This document shows positions 13,874 to 20,545 of a DNA stretch of 21,946 nt, piece by piece. The notes below the pieces were generated by a model, which had not been told where the DNA came from, made no database searches, and saw only the letters and a program-made list of their open reading frames with translations. Positions within the stretch are counted from its first letter, which is position 1; every line of letters begins with the position of its first letter. Origin of the DNA: an uncultured Campylobacter sp. (GTDB lineage: Bacteria; Campylobacterota; Campylobacteria; Campylobacterales; Campylobacteraceae); the NCBI RefSeq assembly GCF_938030815.1, contig NZ_CALHII010000129.1, positions 1 through 21,946 of the forward strand. Reading direction: 5' to 3'. The position numbers and the translations under genes are program-made.

Positions 13874-14344
13874 TTACGCCTTTATGTTGCGAAATAGACT
13901 TAGAAGCTCGATCGCGCCGCTCATTGCTTCAAAGCCCTTGTTACCGGCCTTTGAGCCTGCTCGCTCGATCGCCTGCTCGATATTATCGGTAGTCAGCACG
14001 CCGAAAGTCACGGGTGCGCCGTATTTTAGCATAGTGTTTGCGATACCCTTGCTTACCTCGGCGCTTACGTAGTCAAAATGCGGTGTAGAGCCGCGGATCA
14101 CCGCGCCTAGGCAGACGACGGCGTCGTAGAGCTTGGAGCTTAGCGCCTTTTCAAGCGCTAGCGGGATCTCAAAAGCGCCCGGTACCAGCATCAGGCTTAA
14201 ATTTTCCTCCTTGCCGCCGTGTCGCAAAAACGCATCGTGCGCCCCCTCGACTAGGCGATCGGTGATGATGTGGTTGAAGCGGGCGTTGATGATTAGGATC
14301 TTTTCGCTGCCCTTAAGAGCAAGCGAGCCTTCGATGATTTTCAT
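13874..14344 (-). CDS. ribH: 6,7-dimethyl-8-ribityllumazine synthase (RibH)
   Basis: A 156-residue enzyme making the lumazine precursor of riboflavin from 5-amino-6-ribitylaminouracil and dihydroxybutanone phosphate; the family assembles into pentamers or icosahedral shells. Visible motifs are IINARFNHIITDRLV (substrate-binding Phe), PGAFEIPLALEKA, LGAVIRGSTPHFDYV with catalytic-type His89, and PVTFGVLTTDNIEQAIERAGSKAGNKG (phosphate binding and a family signature). Length is typical. AAAGGA lies six bases before the ATG. First gene of the ribH-nusB-pyrF operon; kdsA, which precedes ribH in C. jejuni as I recall it, is not present upstream, where an SMR pseudogene and sodB lie instead. Confidence 0.96.
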   Translation of the reverse strand: MKIIEGSLALKGSEKILIINARFNHIITDRLVEGAHDAFLRHGGKEENLSLMLVPGAFEIPLALEKALSSKLYDAVVCLGAVIRGSTPHFDYVSAEVSKGIANTMLKYGAPVTFGVLTTDNIEQAIERAGSKAGNKGFEAMSGAIELLSLFRNIKA

Positions 14345-14397
14345 GATTTTCCTTTGCGTTAAATTTAGCGCTAAGCTTAGCTAAATTCGCCAAAATT

Positions 14398-14702
14398 CTA
14401 AATTAATTTCAGCATCGCGGCGCTTGAAATTATGAGAAATAACAGGCGCTTTGCGCGCAGAAATTTTCTCGCAGCGAACGAATATGCCTAAGGTCACGGC
14501 ACCGATCGTGCCGATCCCGCGTATAAGACGTATGCGAGCGCCGCGCTATGTATTAAAAGCAAGCATAAATATAAAAAGTTCGCAATCACGCAGATGACGG
14601 TAAATAGCCGCTCGTGCGTACCGGCAGCGCGCTTAAGCCCCGTACGCCCGGTCGCACATAAAAAGCGCTCCGATGAGGATAAAAGAAAGCTTTGGCGTTA
14701 AT
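14398..14702 (-). pseudogene. SMR-family multidrug efflux pseudogene (three frameshifts)
   Basis: Reading the minus strand in successive frames gives a nearly complete small multidrug resistance protein. LSFILIGALF comes first. After one shift comes GRTGLKRAAGTHERLFTVIC then VIANFLYLCLLLIHSAALAYVLYA. After a second shift near 14516 comes GIGTIGAVTLGIF then VRCEKISARKA. After a third near 14445 comes LLFLIISSAAMLKLI with TAG at 14400-14398. This covers all four SMR helices and the characteristic AYxxYAGIGTxGAxxLGIF stretch. No start codon is evident and the conserved membrane Glu of helix 1 is lost at the first shift. Total length (about 100 codons) fits the family. The remainder of 14345-14848 holds only the sodB promoter and AAATTT motifs. 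Confidence 0.75.
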
Positions 14703-14775
14703 AAACCGCTTAAATTTTAAATTTAAAGCGTGATTGCGACGGCTTAGATTGAAATTCATCTTAAAATTAATCCTA

Positions 14776-14794
14776 AATAATAAATTTTATTATT
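14776..14794. promoter_or_regulatory. Fur-box-like 9-1-9 palindrome upstream of sodB
   Basis: AATAATAAA, a central T, and TTTATTATT form a perfect 19-bp inverted repeat with the 9-1-9 geometry of Fur boxes (PerR sites are similar). It ends 18 bases before the sodB -10 box, covering the -35 region, so a bound repressor would block transcription. Fur control of sodB is known in Helicobacter pylori. Confidence 0.65.
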
Positions 14795-14812
14795 CGTTTA
14801 GAAATTTTAGGC

Positions 14813-14842
14813 TATAATCGCTTCAAAATTCATTTCAAGGAG
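14813..14842 (+). promoter_or_regulatory. sodB -10 box and ribosome-binding site
   Basis: GGCTATAATCG contains a perfect TATAAT (14813-14818), and AAGGAG (14837-14842) lies six bases before the sodB ATG. The implied leader is about 25-30 nt. Confidence 0.75.
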
Positions 14843-14848
14843 AGAAAG

Positions 14849-15472
14849 ATGTTTAAACTTAGAGAGTTGCCGTTCGATGCGGCGCACAACGCGGTCGTAA
14901 GCAAGCAAACCTGTGATTATCACCACGGCAAGCACCACGCGACCTACGTGGCAAATTTAAATAAACTTACCGAATCGGGTGAGTTTGCGGGCAAGGGGCT
15001 TTACGAGATCGTAACGGCCGCTAGCGGCGGGCTTTTCAACAACGCAGCGCAGGTTTACAACCACGATTTTTACTGGGATTGCATCGCAAAGCCTAGCGAG
15101 GCTTCCGCGGAGCTAAAATCGGCACTAGCGGAAAATTTTGCGGATTTTAAAGGCGAGTTTTTGGCTGCTGCTACGGCGCATTTCGGCTCGGGCTGGGTGT
15201 GGCTCGCTTACGATCCGAAATCGGGCAAGCTTTGCATTAAAGCGACCCAAAATGCCGCCACGCCGGTGACCGAAGGGCTCGTGCCGCTTCTAGTCGTGGA
15301 CGTTTGGGAGCACGCGTATTACATCGACGAGTACAATGCGCGCCCGAAATATCTGGAGAAATTCTACGCAGGCATCAACTGGGAGTTCGTCTCAAGCGCC
15401 TATGAATGGGCGAAAAAAGAGGGTCTCGGCTCGGTGAAATTCTACATCGATGAGCTTCACGGCAGAGATTAA
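14849..15472 (+). CDS. sodB: Iron superoxide dismutase
   Basis: A 207-residue cytoplasmic enzyme converting superoxide to oxygen and hydrogen peroxide. The four metal ligands are in place: His25 (CDYHHGKHH), His72 (VYNHDFYW), and Asp151 and His155 (VVDVWEHAYYID). Gln68 in NNAAQVYNH is the position that marks iron-type rather than manganese-type enzymes. GSGWVWLAYD and NARPKYLEKFYAGINWEFV complete the family signature. Length is slightly shorter than some Campylobacter SodB proteins but complete. It is transcribed alone from a strong -10 box beneath a Fur-box-like palindrome, so iron- or peroxide-dependent control is likely. Confidence 0.97.
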   Translation: MFKLRELPFDAAHNAVVSKQTCDYHHGKHHATYVANLNKLTESGEFAGKGLYEIVTAASGGLFNNAAQVYNHDFYWDCIAKPSEASAELKSALAENFADFKGEFLAAATAHFGSGWVWLAYDPKSGKLCIKATQNAATPVTEGLVPLLVVDVWEHAYYIDEYNARPKYLEKFYAGINWEFVSSAYEWAKKEGLGSVKFYIDELHGRD

Positions 15473-15820
15473 ATTTTAAAATTTAAGCGCACGCGGCACG
15501 GCGATGCTACATAAAGCAAAACCGCCTAAACGCGCCGCCGATTCGCTGTGAGTTCGCTACGGACGCGGATCCGCTGCAGACGATAACCGCCGCCAGCAAA
15601 TCGCTTAGACGCACCGTGGATTTGCTATAGACGCAGGCCCGCTGCAGAGGTAGCCGCCGCGGCGCTTGCTGCATGCCACCGATCGCTTAAAATTTTAATT
15701 CAAAGCTAGCGGCTAAATTTTAGGGCTTTTCTTGAGATTTAGTCGCAGCAATACCGCTTTTCAATCTATCTTTTAAATTTAAAATTTCATCAAAACCCGG
15801 GCGCCAAGTCCAATCAAAAT
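15473..15820. other. Gene-free stretch with degenerate tandem duplication
   Basis: Lies between the convergent sodB and lysE-family genes. It contains two imperfect tandem units of about 68 bp (15553-15620 and 15621-15688) sharing TT(C/T)GCTA, GACGC and CCGCTGCAGA, followed by TA(A/G)CCGCCGC. No gene and no clear terminator were found. Confidence 0.6.
15553..15688 (+). repeat. Two degenerate 68-bp tandem units
   Basis: Unit 1 starts TTCGCTACGGACGCGGATCC and unit 2 TTTGCTATAGACGCAGGCCC; both continue GCTGCAGA and then TA(A/G)CCGCCGC at matching spacing. They diverge towards their 3' ends. Confidence 0.6.
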
Positions 15821-16402
15821 TTAACCCAAAATCATCCACAGCCCGATCGCGCACATCAGCACCGAGCAGAAAATTTCGAGGTATTTCAGGTGGGTTTTCA
15901 GCAGATTTTTTAGCACCGCTCCGCCCAGCGCGTAGATGCTAAGGCATATACTTTCGCTGGTGCACAGCGTGGCGACGAGGGCGAAAGTGCGCGCGCCGAA
16001 AAGATTGCCCGCATCCAAAAATGGCGGAAAGAGCGCGGTAAAAAATATCCACGCCTTGGGGTTTGAGACCGCGACTACGAGGCCTTGGAAGAAGATATTT
16101 TCGCTGCACTTCTGTTTTTGCAGCTTGAAATTTCCGCGCGCTAAAAAAGTCGCGACGCCCAGATAGAAGATATACGCGCCGCCTAAAATTTTAATCGCGC
16201 TAAGCGCCGCAGGGTGCGCAAGCAGAATGCCCGCGACGCCGAATATACACGCAAGCGCCACGGCTGCGACGCCTAGCACCTGCGCGAGTAGCGCGGGCAG
16301 CGCCCTAAGATAGCCGCGCGAGATGCCGAGATTTAGCGCGTAGGTCATGTTGATGCCCGGCATCAGCGATATCGGGAAGATCGTAAGAAAAAATAGAAGC
16401 AT
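15821..16402 (-). CDS. LysE/RhtB-family amino-acid exporter
   Basis: A 193-residue inner-membrane protein of the LysE/RhtB translocator family, which exports amino acids or related metabolites. The N-terminal PGINMTYALNLGISRGYLRAL is the family signature (PGP/PGI...G-R-G). About five to six hydrophobic helices follow: LLAQVLGVAAVALACIFGVAGILL, ALSAIKILGGAYIFYLGVATFL, then the loop VVAVSNPKAWIFFTALFPPFL that is conserved in the family, and two C-terminal helices. A short Lys/Gln-rich loop sits near residue 95. It stands alone, convergent to sodB. The substrate cannot be told from sequence. The start at 16402 gives a normal family length. Confidence 0.88.
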   Translation of the reverse strand: MLLFFLTIFPISLMPGINMTYALNLGISRGYLRALPALLAQVLGVAAVALACIFGVAGILLAHPAALSAIKILGGAYIFYLGVATFLARGNFKLQKQKCSENIFFQGLVVAVSNPKAWIFFTALFPPFLDAGNLFGARTFALVATLCTSESICLSIYALGGAVLKNLLKTHLKYLEIFCSVLMCAIGLWMILG

Positions 16403-16828
16403 TTCAAACCCCTAAATTGCAGCTAAATTTTAAATTTTATCTCTCGCGATACGGCGCCGCTGCGATAGATTTTAAAATTCTAAAATTTAACACGCTGCGT
16501 TGAGGAGAATAAAATTTTAAAATTCCGCCGCGCCGCCCCCAAGCTTTTTTGGGGTGGGAAGGGACCTCGGTTGCGAGGTCGCACTTCTCGCAGAGGCGGC
16601 GCTGCTTCCGCGCACTGTATCGCTATGCTCGCCCCAAACCCCACCTAACCCCCGACGACGCTTTACAAGGGGCAGGCTACGCCTGCGCTAAATTTATATT
16701 ATAGCTGCAGCGCACTACACCGCGTAAAAACTCACGCCGCAGTGTGTGTAACAGAGCGAATGAAATTTTAAAATTCTACCGCACCGCCGCGGGTAAATTT
16801 AAAATTTAAAACTCTCGCGGCTTTAAAT
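16403..16828. other. Gene-free stretch holding a GC-rich structured element
   Basis: No gene is visible. The middle (about 16537-16686) is a GC-rich block with several hairpins and lacks AAATTT, whereas both flanks are full of AAATTTTAAAATT. Two similar flanking segments (about 16501-16536 and 16753-16790; shared AAATTTTAAAATTC followed by CCGC-type text) bracket it. Confidence 0.6.
16537..16686. repeat. GC-rich multi-hairpin intergenic element
   Basis: GACCTCG and CGAGGTC (16563-16580) form a perfect 7-bp hairpin with a GTTG loop. TTTGGGG (16548-16554) can pair with CCCCAAA (16632-16638) around it, or CCCCAA (16537-16542) with TTGGGG (16549-16554) as an alternative. GCAGGC and GCCTGC (16672-16686) form a third hairpin. 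It may be a dispersed intergenic repeat or a small RNA. Confidence 0.5.
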
Positions 16829-18196
16829 TTAGCCGAAAATCCCGCACACAAAGATCACCGCGATGATAAGCGGCAGGACAAATTTGACATATAAAAACCA
16901 AACTCCCGCGAGCCTCGCGCTCAAATCGCCTTCGTTGGTGAGCTCGTAGATCGCGTCCTTTTTCAGCACCCAGCCCACATAAATGCAGCACAGAAGCGCC
17001 GTTAGCACGAAAAATACGTTCGCACTTACGAAATCGAAGGCGTCAAAAACCGAGCGCCCCAGAATTTTAACGTTCGCAAGCACGCTGCTTGAGAGTATGC
17101 AGGGTAAGTTGCCGAGCACGAAGACGCCGCCGAGCGTTAAATTTACCGCCTTGAGCGTTGAAAAGCCGAAGCGCTCCTCGACGAAATTTATGATGACCTG
17201 ATAGATCGTGATTGACGTCGTAAGCGCGGCGATGAGCAGGATCGAGAGAAAGACCACCGCGACGGCGTTGCCGAACGGCATGTGCGAAAACGCGATCGGC
17301 AGGCTCTTAAAAACTAACGACGAGCCGCTGCTCGGCTCAAGCCCCGCGCTAAAAAGCGACGGGAAGATCATAAAGCCCGCAAGCACGGCGATGAGGGTGT
17401 TTACGACTGCGGTGATGGTAGCCGTTTGCATCAGCTTCTCGTCTTTATTGAGGAAGCTTGATAGCGTGATCATCACGCCGAATCCGAGCGAGAGCGCGAA
17501 AAAGACCTGTCCCAAAACGTCGATCAAAAGCTTAGGCGTGATCTTTGCAAAATCAACGCTGAGGTAAAATTTCACGCCTTCCTTTGCGCCTTCCAGCGTT
17601 AAATTTGTGAGGATCACCGCGATGAAGCACAAAAATAGTGCGGGCATTAGAAATTTTACGAATTTTTCGATCCCCTCGATGATGCCGTTTTTCAAAATAT
17701 ACCAGTTGATCGCTATGAAAACGATCGTGTAAGCTCCGACGCTAAGCGGGCTGTTTTCGATGTGATCTGCGTAGAATTTCTGCGTAAATGCGGGATCGGT
17801 GATCCGCGCGGAGAGGTCGAAGTTGCCGCTTACGATGTTTACGATGTAGGTTAGCACCCAGCCGCCAAGGACCATATAGTAGGCCAAAATTCCAAACGCG
17901 CCGATTACGCCCATGATGCCTACGATTTTCCATGCCGGCTTTATGCGCGAGCCGTCCTTTTTGGGCGCTGCAAAGGCATCGACGCAGTTTCTTAGCGCAC
18001 GGCGTCCGATGACGTTTTCTACCAAGATCATCGGGATTCCAAGTACGATCATCGCGATGCAAAATATGAGCACGTAGGCGCCGCCGCCGTTTTGCCCGAC
18101 TAGATACGGAAACCTCCACGTGCAGCCAAAGCCGATCGTGGCGCCTGCGACGGTTAAGATATATGTGAGCTTGCTGCTCCAGGTCTGTCTCGGCAC
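16829..18196 (-). CDS. Sodium-dependent (NSS/SNF family) transporter
   Basis: A 455-residue membrane protein of the neurotransmitter:sodium symporter family, probably importing an amino acid with sodium. Helix 1 carries the family signature GATIGFGCTWRFPYLVGQNGGGAYVL (compare LeuT), which supplies sodium and substrate contacts through its unwound middle. About 11-12 hydrophobic segments can be counted, including FFALSLGFGVMITLSSF (helix 6 region) and VFFVLTALLCCIYVGWVL near the end. Bacterial NSS proteins of this size are normal. The start is GTG at 18196 with AAGGAGG seven bases upstream, 9 bases after the nadD-rsfS stop. It is the last gene of the serS operon; the substrate is unknown. Confidence 0.93.
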   Translation of the reverse strand: MPRQTWSSKLTYILTVAGATIGFGCTWRFPYLVGQNGGGAYVLIFCIAMIVLGIPMILVENVIGRRALRNCVDAFAAPKKDGSRIKPAWKIVGIMGVIGAFGILAYYMVLGGWVLTYIVNIVSGNFDLSARITDPAFTQKFYADHIENSPLSVGAYTIVFIAINWYILKNGIIEGIEKFVKFLMPALFLCFIAVILTNLTLEGAKEGVKFYLSVDFAKITPKLLIDVLGQVFFALSLGFGVMITLSSFLNKDEKLMQTATITAVVNTLIAVLAGFMIFPSLFSAGLEPSSGSSLVFKSLPIAFSHMPFGNAVAVVFLSILLIAALTTSITIYQVIINFVEERFGFSTLKAVNLTLGGVFVLGNLPCILSSSVLANVKILGRSVFDAFDFVSANVFFVLTALLCCIYVGWVLKKDAIYELTNEGDLSARLAGVWFLYVKFVLPLIIAVIFVCGIFG

Positions 18197-18205
18197 GCTC
18201 CCTCC

Positions 18206-19816
18206 TTAAAATTGCTCTTTTTTGAGCTTGTCGAGGAAATCCTCGATATTGTATTTGGCGCGGTAAGCCTCGCTGATGAGATGGACTATGATGTCGCCGA
18301 GATCGACGACGCTCCATTCATCTCCGCTTTCGATAGCCAAAAACTCCTCGCCGAGCGGCTTGAGCACGCTTTTTAGCTCCTCGATGAGCGAGGCTGCGTG
18401 GCGGGCGGTCAGCATAGTGGCGATAACTACGAATTTCGCGATGTATTCGCGCCCCTCCATATCGATGATCTGGACGTCTTCGGCTTTCTTTTCATTTAAA
18501 ATTTCGGCGATCCGCTCCGCCCTTTGCTTTGGATCTTGCATATCTTTCCTTTTATAAAATTTTATGACCTCTGCTGCGATCTTGGGCGGGATTTCGCCTT
18601 TGAAATCTCGCCTAAAACCGCTTGAGCTCGCATCTACGGCAATCTCGATGCGCCTTAGAGCCGCCCACTGCCGCGGGATCTCGTAGCCGGGCCTCGTAAG
18701 CACGACAAACTCCGCTAATTTCTGCAGCTCGCTAAAATCGCGCCATTTGTGAAGCTCCGATAGGTTGTCGGCACCCACGACGATGTAGAGCTTTGAGACT
18801 ATATCTGCGCCGCCTGTGCTACCTATGCAATTTACTGCGTTGCCTGCGCTATGCGCGTCGTTCGTATCATTTATGTCGCTTATGCCGCTCGCATCGCTTG
18901 CGTTGTTTGCTTGGCCTGCGCCGTTCATATTATTCGTGCCGTTTGCGTTATCATTTGCTTTACTTGCGCTGCTTACGTTATTTGCTCTACCCATGCCGTT
19001 TGTTTCATTTGCGCTACCGCTTACATTGCATACGTCGTTTGCACTACCGCTTGGAATTTTATTCGCGCCCGAAATTTCATCCGCATCCGAACTCTCGCTC
19101 GCTATGCTACTTGGAATTTCGCGGTTTTTTGCGTTTAAAATTTCGCTCGCATTTGAAATTTTATCTGCGTTTTGGATTTTACTCGCGCCGTCCTCGCTGC
19201 CCGCGTTACTTTGTGAAATTCCGTCCATTTCGCTTTTGCTACCAATCGAAATTTGATCCGCTATTCCGCCTTGCAGAGCTTCGTTTTTTGCGTTAGCGGG
19301 GATGCTAGTCCCGTCCGTAATATCGGCGGTGCAGGCATCGTCGCTTGAAATTTTAGCTATGCCGTACGACAAAACCCTATCCGCCTTGCCGGGCAAAATT
19401 TTGCCCGCGCTGCCCGAAATATGAGCACCGGCAGAAATTTTATTCGCAATATTTGCGCCGTTAGGTAAAGCCCTATCCGTTACGGCTGTCGGGGTTTCGC
19501 TCGTCGAGGCTGCCGCCTCCGCCGCGATTTTGCCGTATTTTTCGAGCAGAAATTTCACGCTTTGTATCGTGGGTACCGGCACATTTTGCAAAATTTCATA
19601 ATCGCTCACCTCCACATGCGGGGCATCGCTCCACAGCGCGCGGCACCATCTAAGCCGCAGCTGCGGCGGCGCCGAAAAGCTCTTTTTAAACGGGTTTAGA
19701 AACGACGGCATTATGACCAACAAATCAGGCTTTAGGCCAGATAAGATCGCCTTTACCGCGGCATCGTGTCCTGCGTGTGGCGGATCGAAACTGCCGCCGA
19801 AAAGCGCGATCTTCAC
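18206..19816 (-). CDS. nadD-rsfS: NadD-RsfS in-frame fusion with a 240-residue insert
   Basis: Residues 1-97 begin nicotinate-nucleotide adenylyltransferase (NAD synthesis): LFGGSFDPPHAGH with the HxGH nucleotidyl-transfer motif, then MPSFLNPFKKSF and VPVPTIQSVKFLLEKYG. Residues about 98-336 are a low-complexity Ala/Asn/Ser/Asp/Gly insert. NadD resumes with LYIVVGADNLSELHKW, FVVLTRPGYE and SSSGFRRDF (the ISSTxxR position) to residue 425. Residues 426-536 are a complete ribosome silencing factor (DUF143): VQIIDMEGREYIAKFVVIAT, LTARHAASLIEELK, GDEWSVVDLGDIIVHLISEAYR. No stop separates the halves. RsfS blocks ribosome subunit joining under starvation. The internal Met426 follows a ribosome-binding site, so separate RsfS may also be made. 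The ATG overlaps the upstream ORF by 4 bp. Confidence 0.88.
   Translation of the reverse strand: MKIALFGGSFDPPHAGHDAAVKAILSGLKPDLLVIMPSFLNPFKKSFSAPPQLRLRWCRALWSDAPHVEVSDYEILQNVPVPTIQSVKFLLEKYGKIAAEAAASTSETPTAVTDRALPNGANIANKISAGAHISGSAGKILPGKADRVLSYGIAKISSDDACTADITDGTSIPANAKNEALQGGIADQISIGSKSEMDGISQSNAGSEDGASKIQNADKISNASEILNAKNREIPSSIASESSDADEISGANKIPSGSANDVCNVSGSANETNGMGRANNVSSASKANDNANGTNNMNGAGQANNASDASGISDINDTNDAHSAGNAVNCIGSTGGADIVSKLYIVVGADNLSELHKWRDFSELQKLAEFVVLTRPGYEIPRQWAALRRIEIAVDASSSGFRRDFKGEIPPKIAAEVIKFYKRKDMQDPKQRAERIAEILNEKKAEDVQIIDMEGREYIAKFVVIATMLTARHAASLIEELKSVLKPLGEEFLAIESGDEWSVVDLGDIIVHLISEAYRAKYNIEDFLDKLKKEQF
18539..18551 (-). promoter_or_regulatory. Internal ribosome-binding site and start for RsfS
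   Basis: On the minus strand AAAAGGA (with AAGGA at 18551-18547) stands five bases before ATG (18541-18539), in frame with the fusion. From here the product would be 111 residues, the normal RsfS length, starting MQDPKQRAERI. Confidence 0.65.
18812..19525 (-). repeat. Low-complexity coding insert in nadD
   Basis: DNA for residues about 98-336. The 3' half (18812-19060) is a degenerate short-unit array on the minus strand built from GC(A/G)AA(C/T)-, AA(C/T)- and AGCGC-type codons, giving text such as SANETNGMGRANNVSSASK. The 5' half repeats NADKIS, NASEIL and GANKI units with AAATTT motifs. The opposite strand is open but meaningless. Confidence 0.75.
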
Positions 19817-20538
19817 GCGTCCGCTCCGCGCCGCTCCGCGCCGCGAAATTTCTCGCCCTTTGCCGCAAATTCTGCGCCGTAAAATCTTGCGCGCCGCAAT
19901 CTTGCTTTATGAAATTTTACGCCGCAAAATTCCGCTTCGCCGAATTTTGTTGCAAAAAATCCCGTATTTTGCGGCGCGGTAAATTTAAAAGGCGCAGCGG
20001 TGCAAAGGCTAAGACCGCGTCGCAGCCCCTTTGCGGCGGCAAATTTTAAAAGCGCGCCATCGCGGAATTTTACCCAGTCGAATTTTGCTGCGTTAAATTT
20101 CATTTTAAGTTCTAAATTTGGCGTCCGGGACTTCATCTCGATAAATTTCGTGCCGTGAAATTTAGCCGCATAAAATTTCGCTGCGCGATCTAAAAAACCG
20201 GTCTCGCGCAATCTTGCTTTGTAAAATTTAAAACCGCGCACCTTAAATTTCGATTTGCATAATTCCGCGCTACGAAAGTTTGTCTTTAAAAATTCTGTTC
20301 CGCAGGTTGCAAATTTTGCGCCATGAAATTTTTCATTGCGAAATTTAAAACCGCCAAGCGCGGCATCGCGCGCCCTAGGCTCTGCGCTGCAAAATTTCGT
20401 GCTACCAAATTTTGTTGCGAAAAATCCTGCGTTTTGCAGCGCAAAAAATTCAACGCCGCGCTTTCTAAATTTTTCCGCGCAAAATCCAGCGGCTACGAAG
20501 CGGGCGTTAGAATTTGGGTTTTTGTAAGGCTTTCTCAC
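19813..20538 (-). CDS. Pentapeptide-repeat-like protein inside the serS operon
   Basis: A 241-residue open frame filling the gap between serS (stop 7 bases upstream) and nadD (4-bp overlap at its end), starting GTG at 20538 with only a weak ribosome-binding site. Phe or Leu recurs every five residues over long runs, for example residues 83, 88, 93, 98, 103, then 105, 110, 115, then 199, 204, 209, 214, 219 and 224. Ala or Gly often sits two before, as in AKFHGTKF, KARLRRARF and YGAEF. This is the period of pentapeptide repeats (A(D/N)Lxx), which fold into square beta-helices, though Lys/Glu/Arg replaces the usual Asp/Asn. A segment at 35-50 (NAGFFATKFG) recurs at 190-205, exactly 31 periods later. 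AAATTT motifs at 15-bp spacing encode most KF units, so it may instead be an expanded DNA repeat held open. Confidence 0.5.
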   Translation of the reverse strand: MRKPYKNPNSNARFVAAGFCAEKFRKRGVEFFALQNAGFFATKFGSTKFCSAEPRARDAALGGFKFRNEKFHGAKFATCGTEFLKTNFRSAELCKSKFKVRGFKFYKARLRETGFLDRAAKFYAAKFHGTKFIEMKSRTPNLELKMKFNAAKFDWVKFRDGALLKFAAAKGLRRGLSLCTAAPFKFTAPQNTGFFATKFGEAEFCGVKFHKARLRRARFYGAEFAAKGEKFRGAERRGADA

Positions 20539-20545
20539 GGGCCGC

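Noticed and set aside
18793..19296. Plus-strand frames of 146-167 codons
   Set aside because: Antisense of the simple-sequence insert in nadD; repeated Leu/Arg/Tyr or Ala/Leu text has no family signature.
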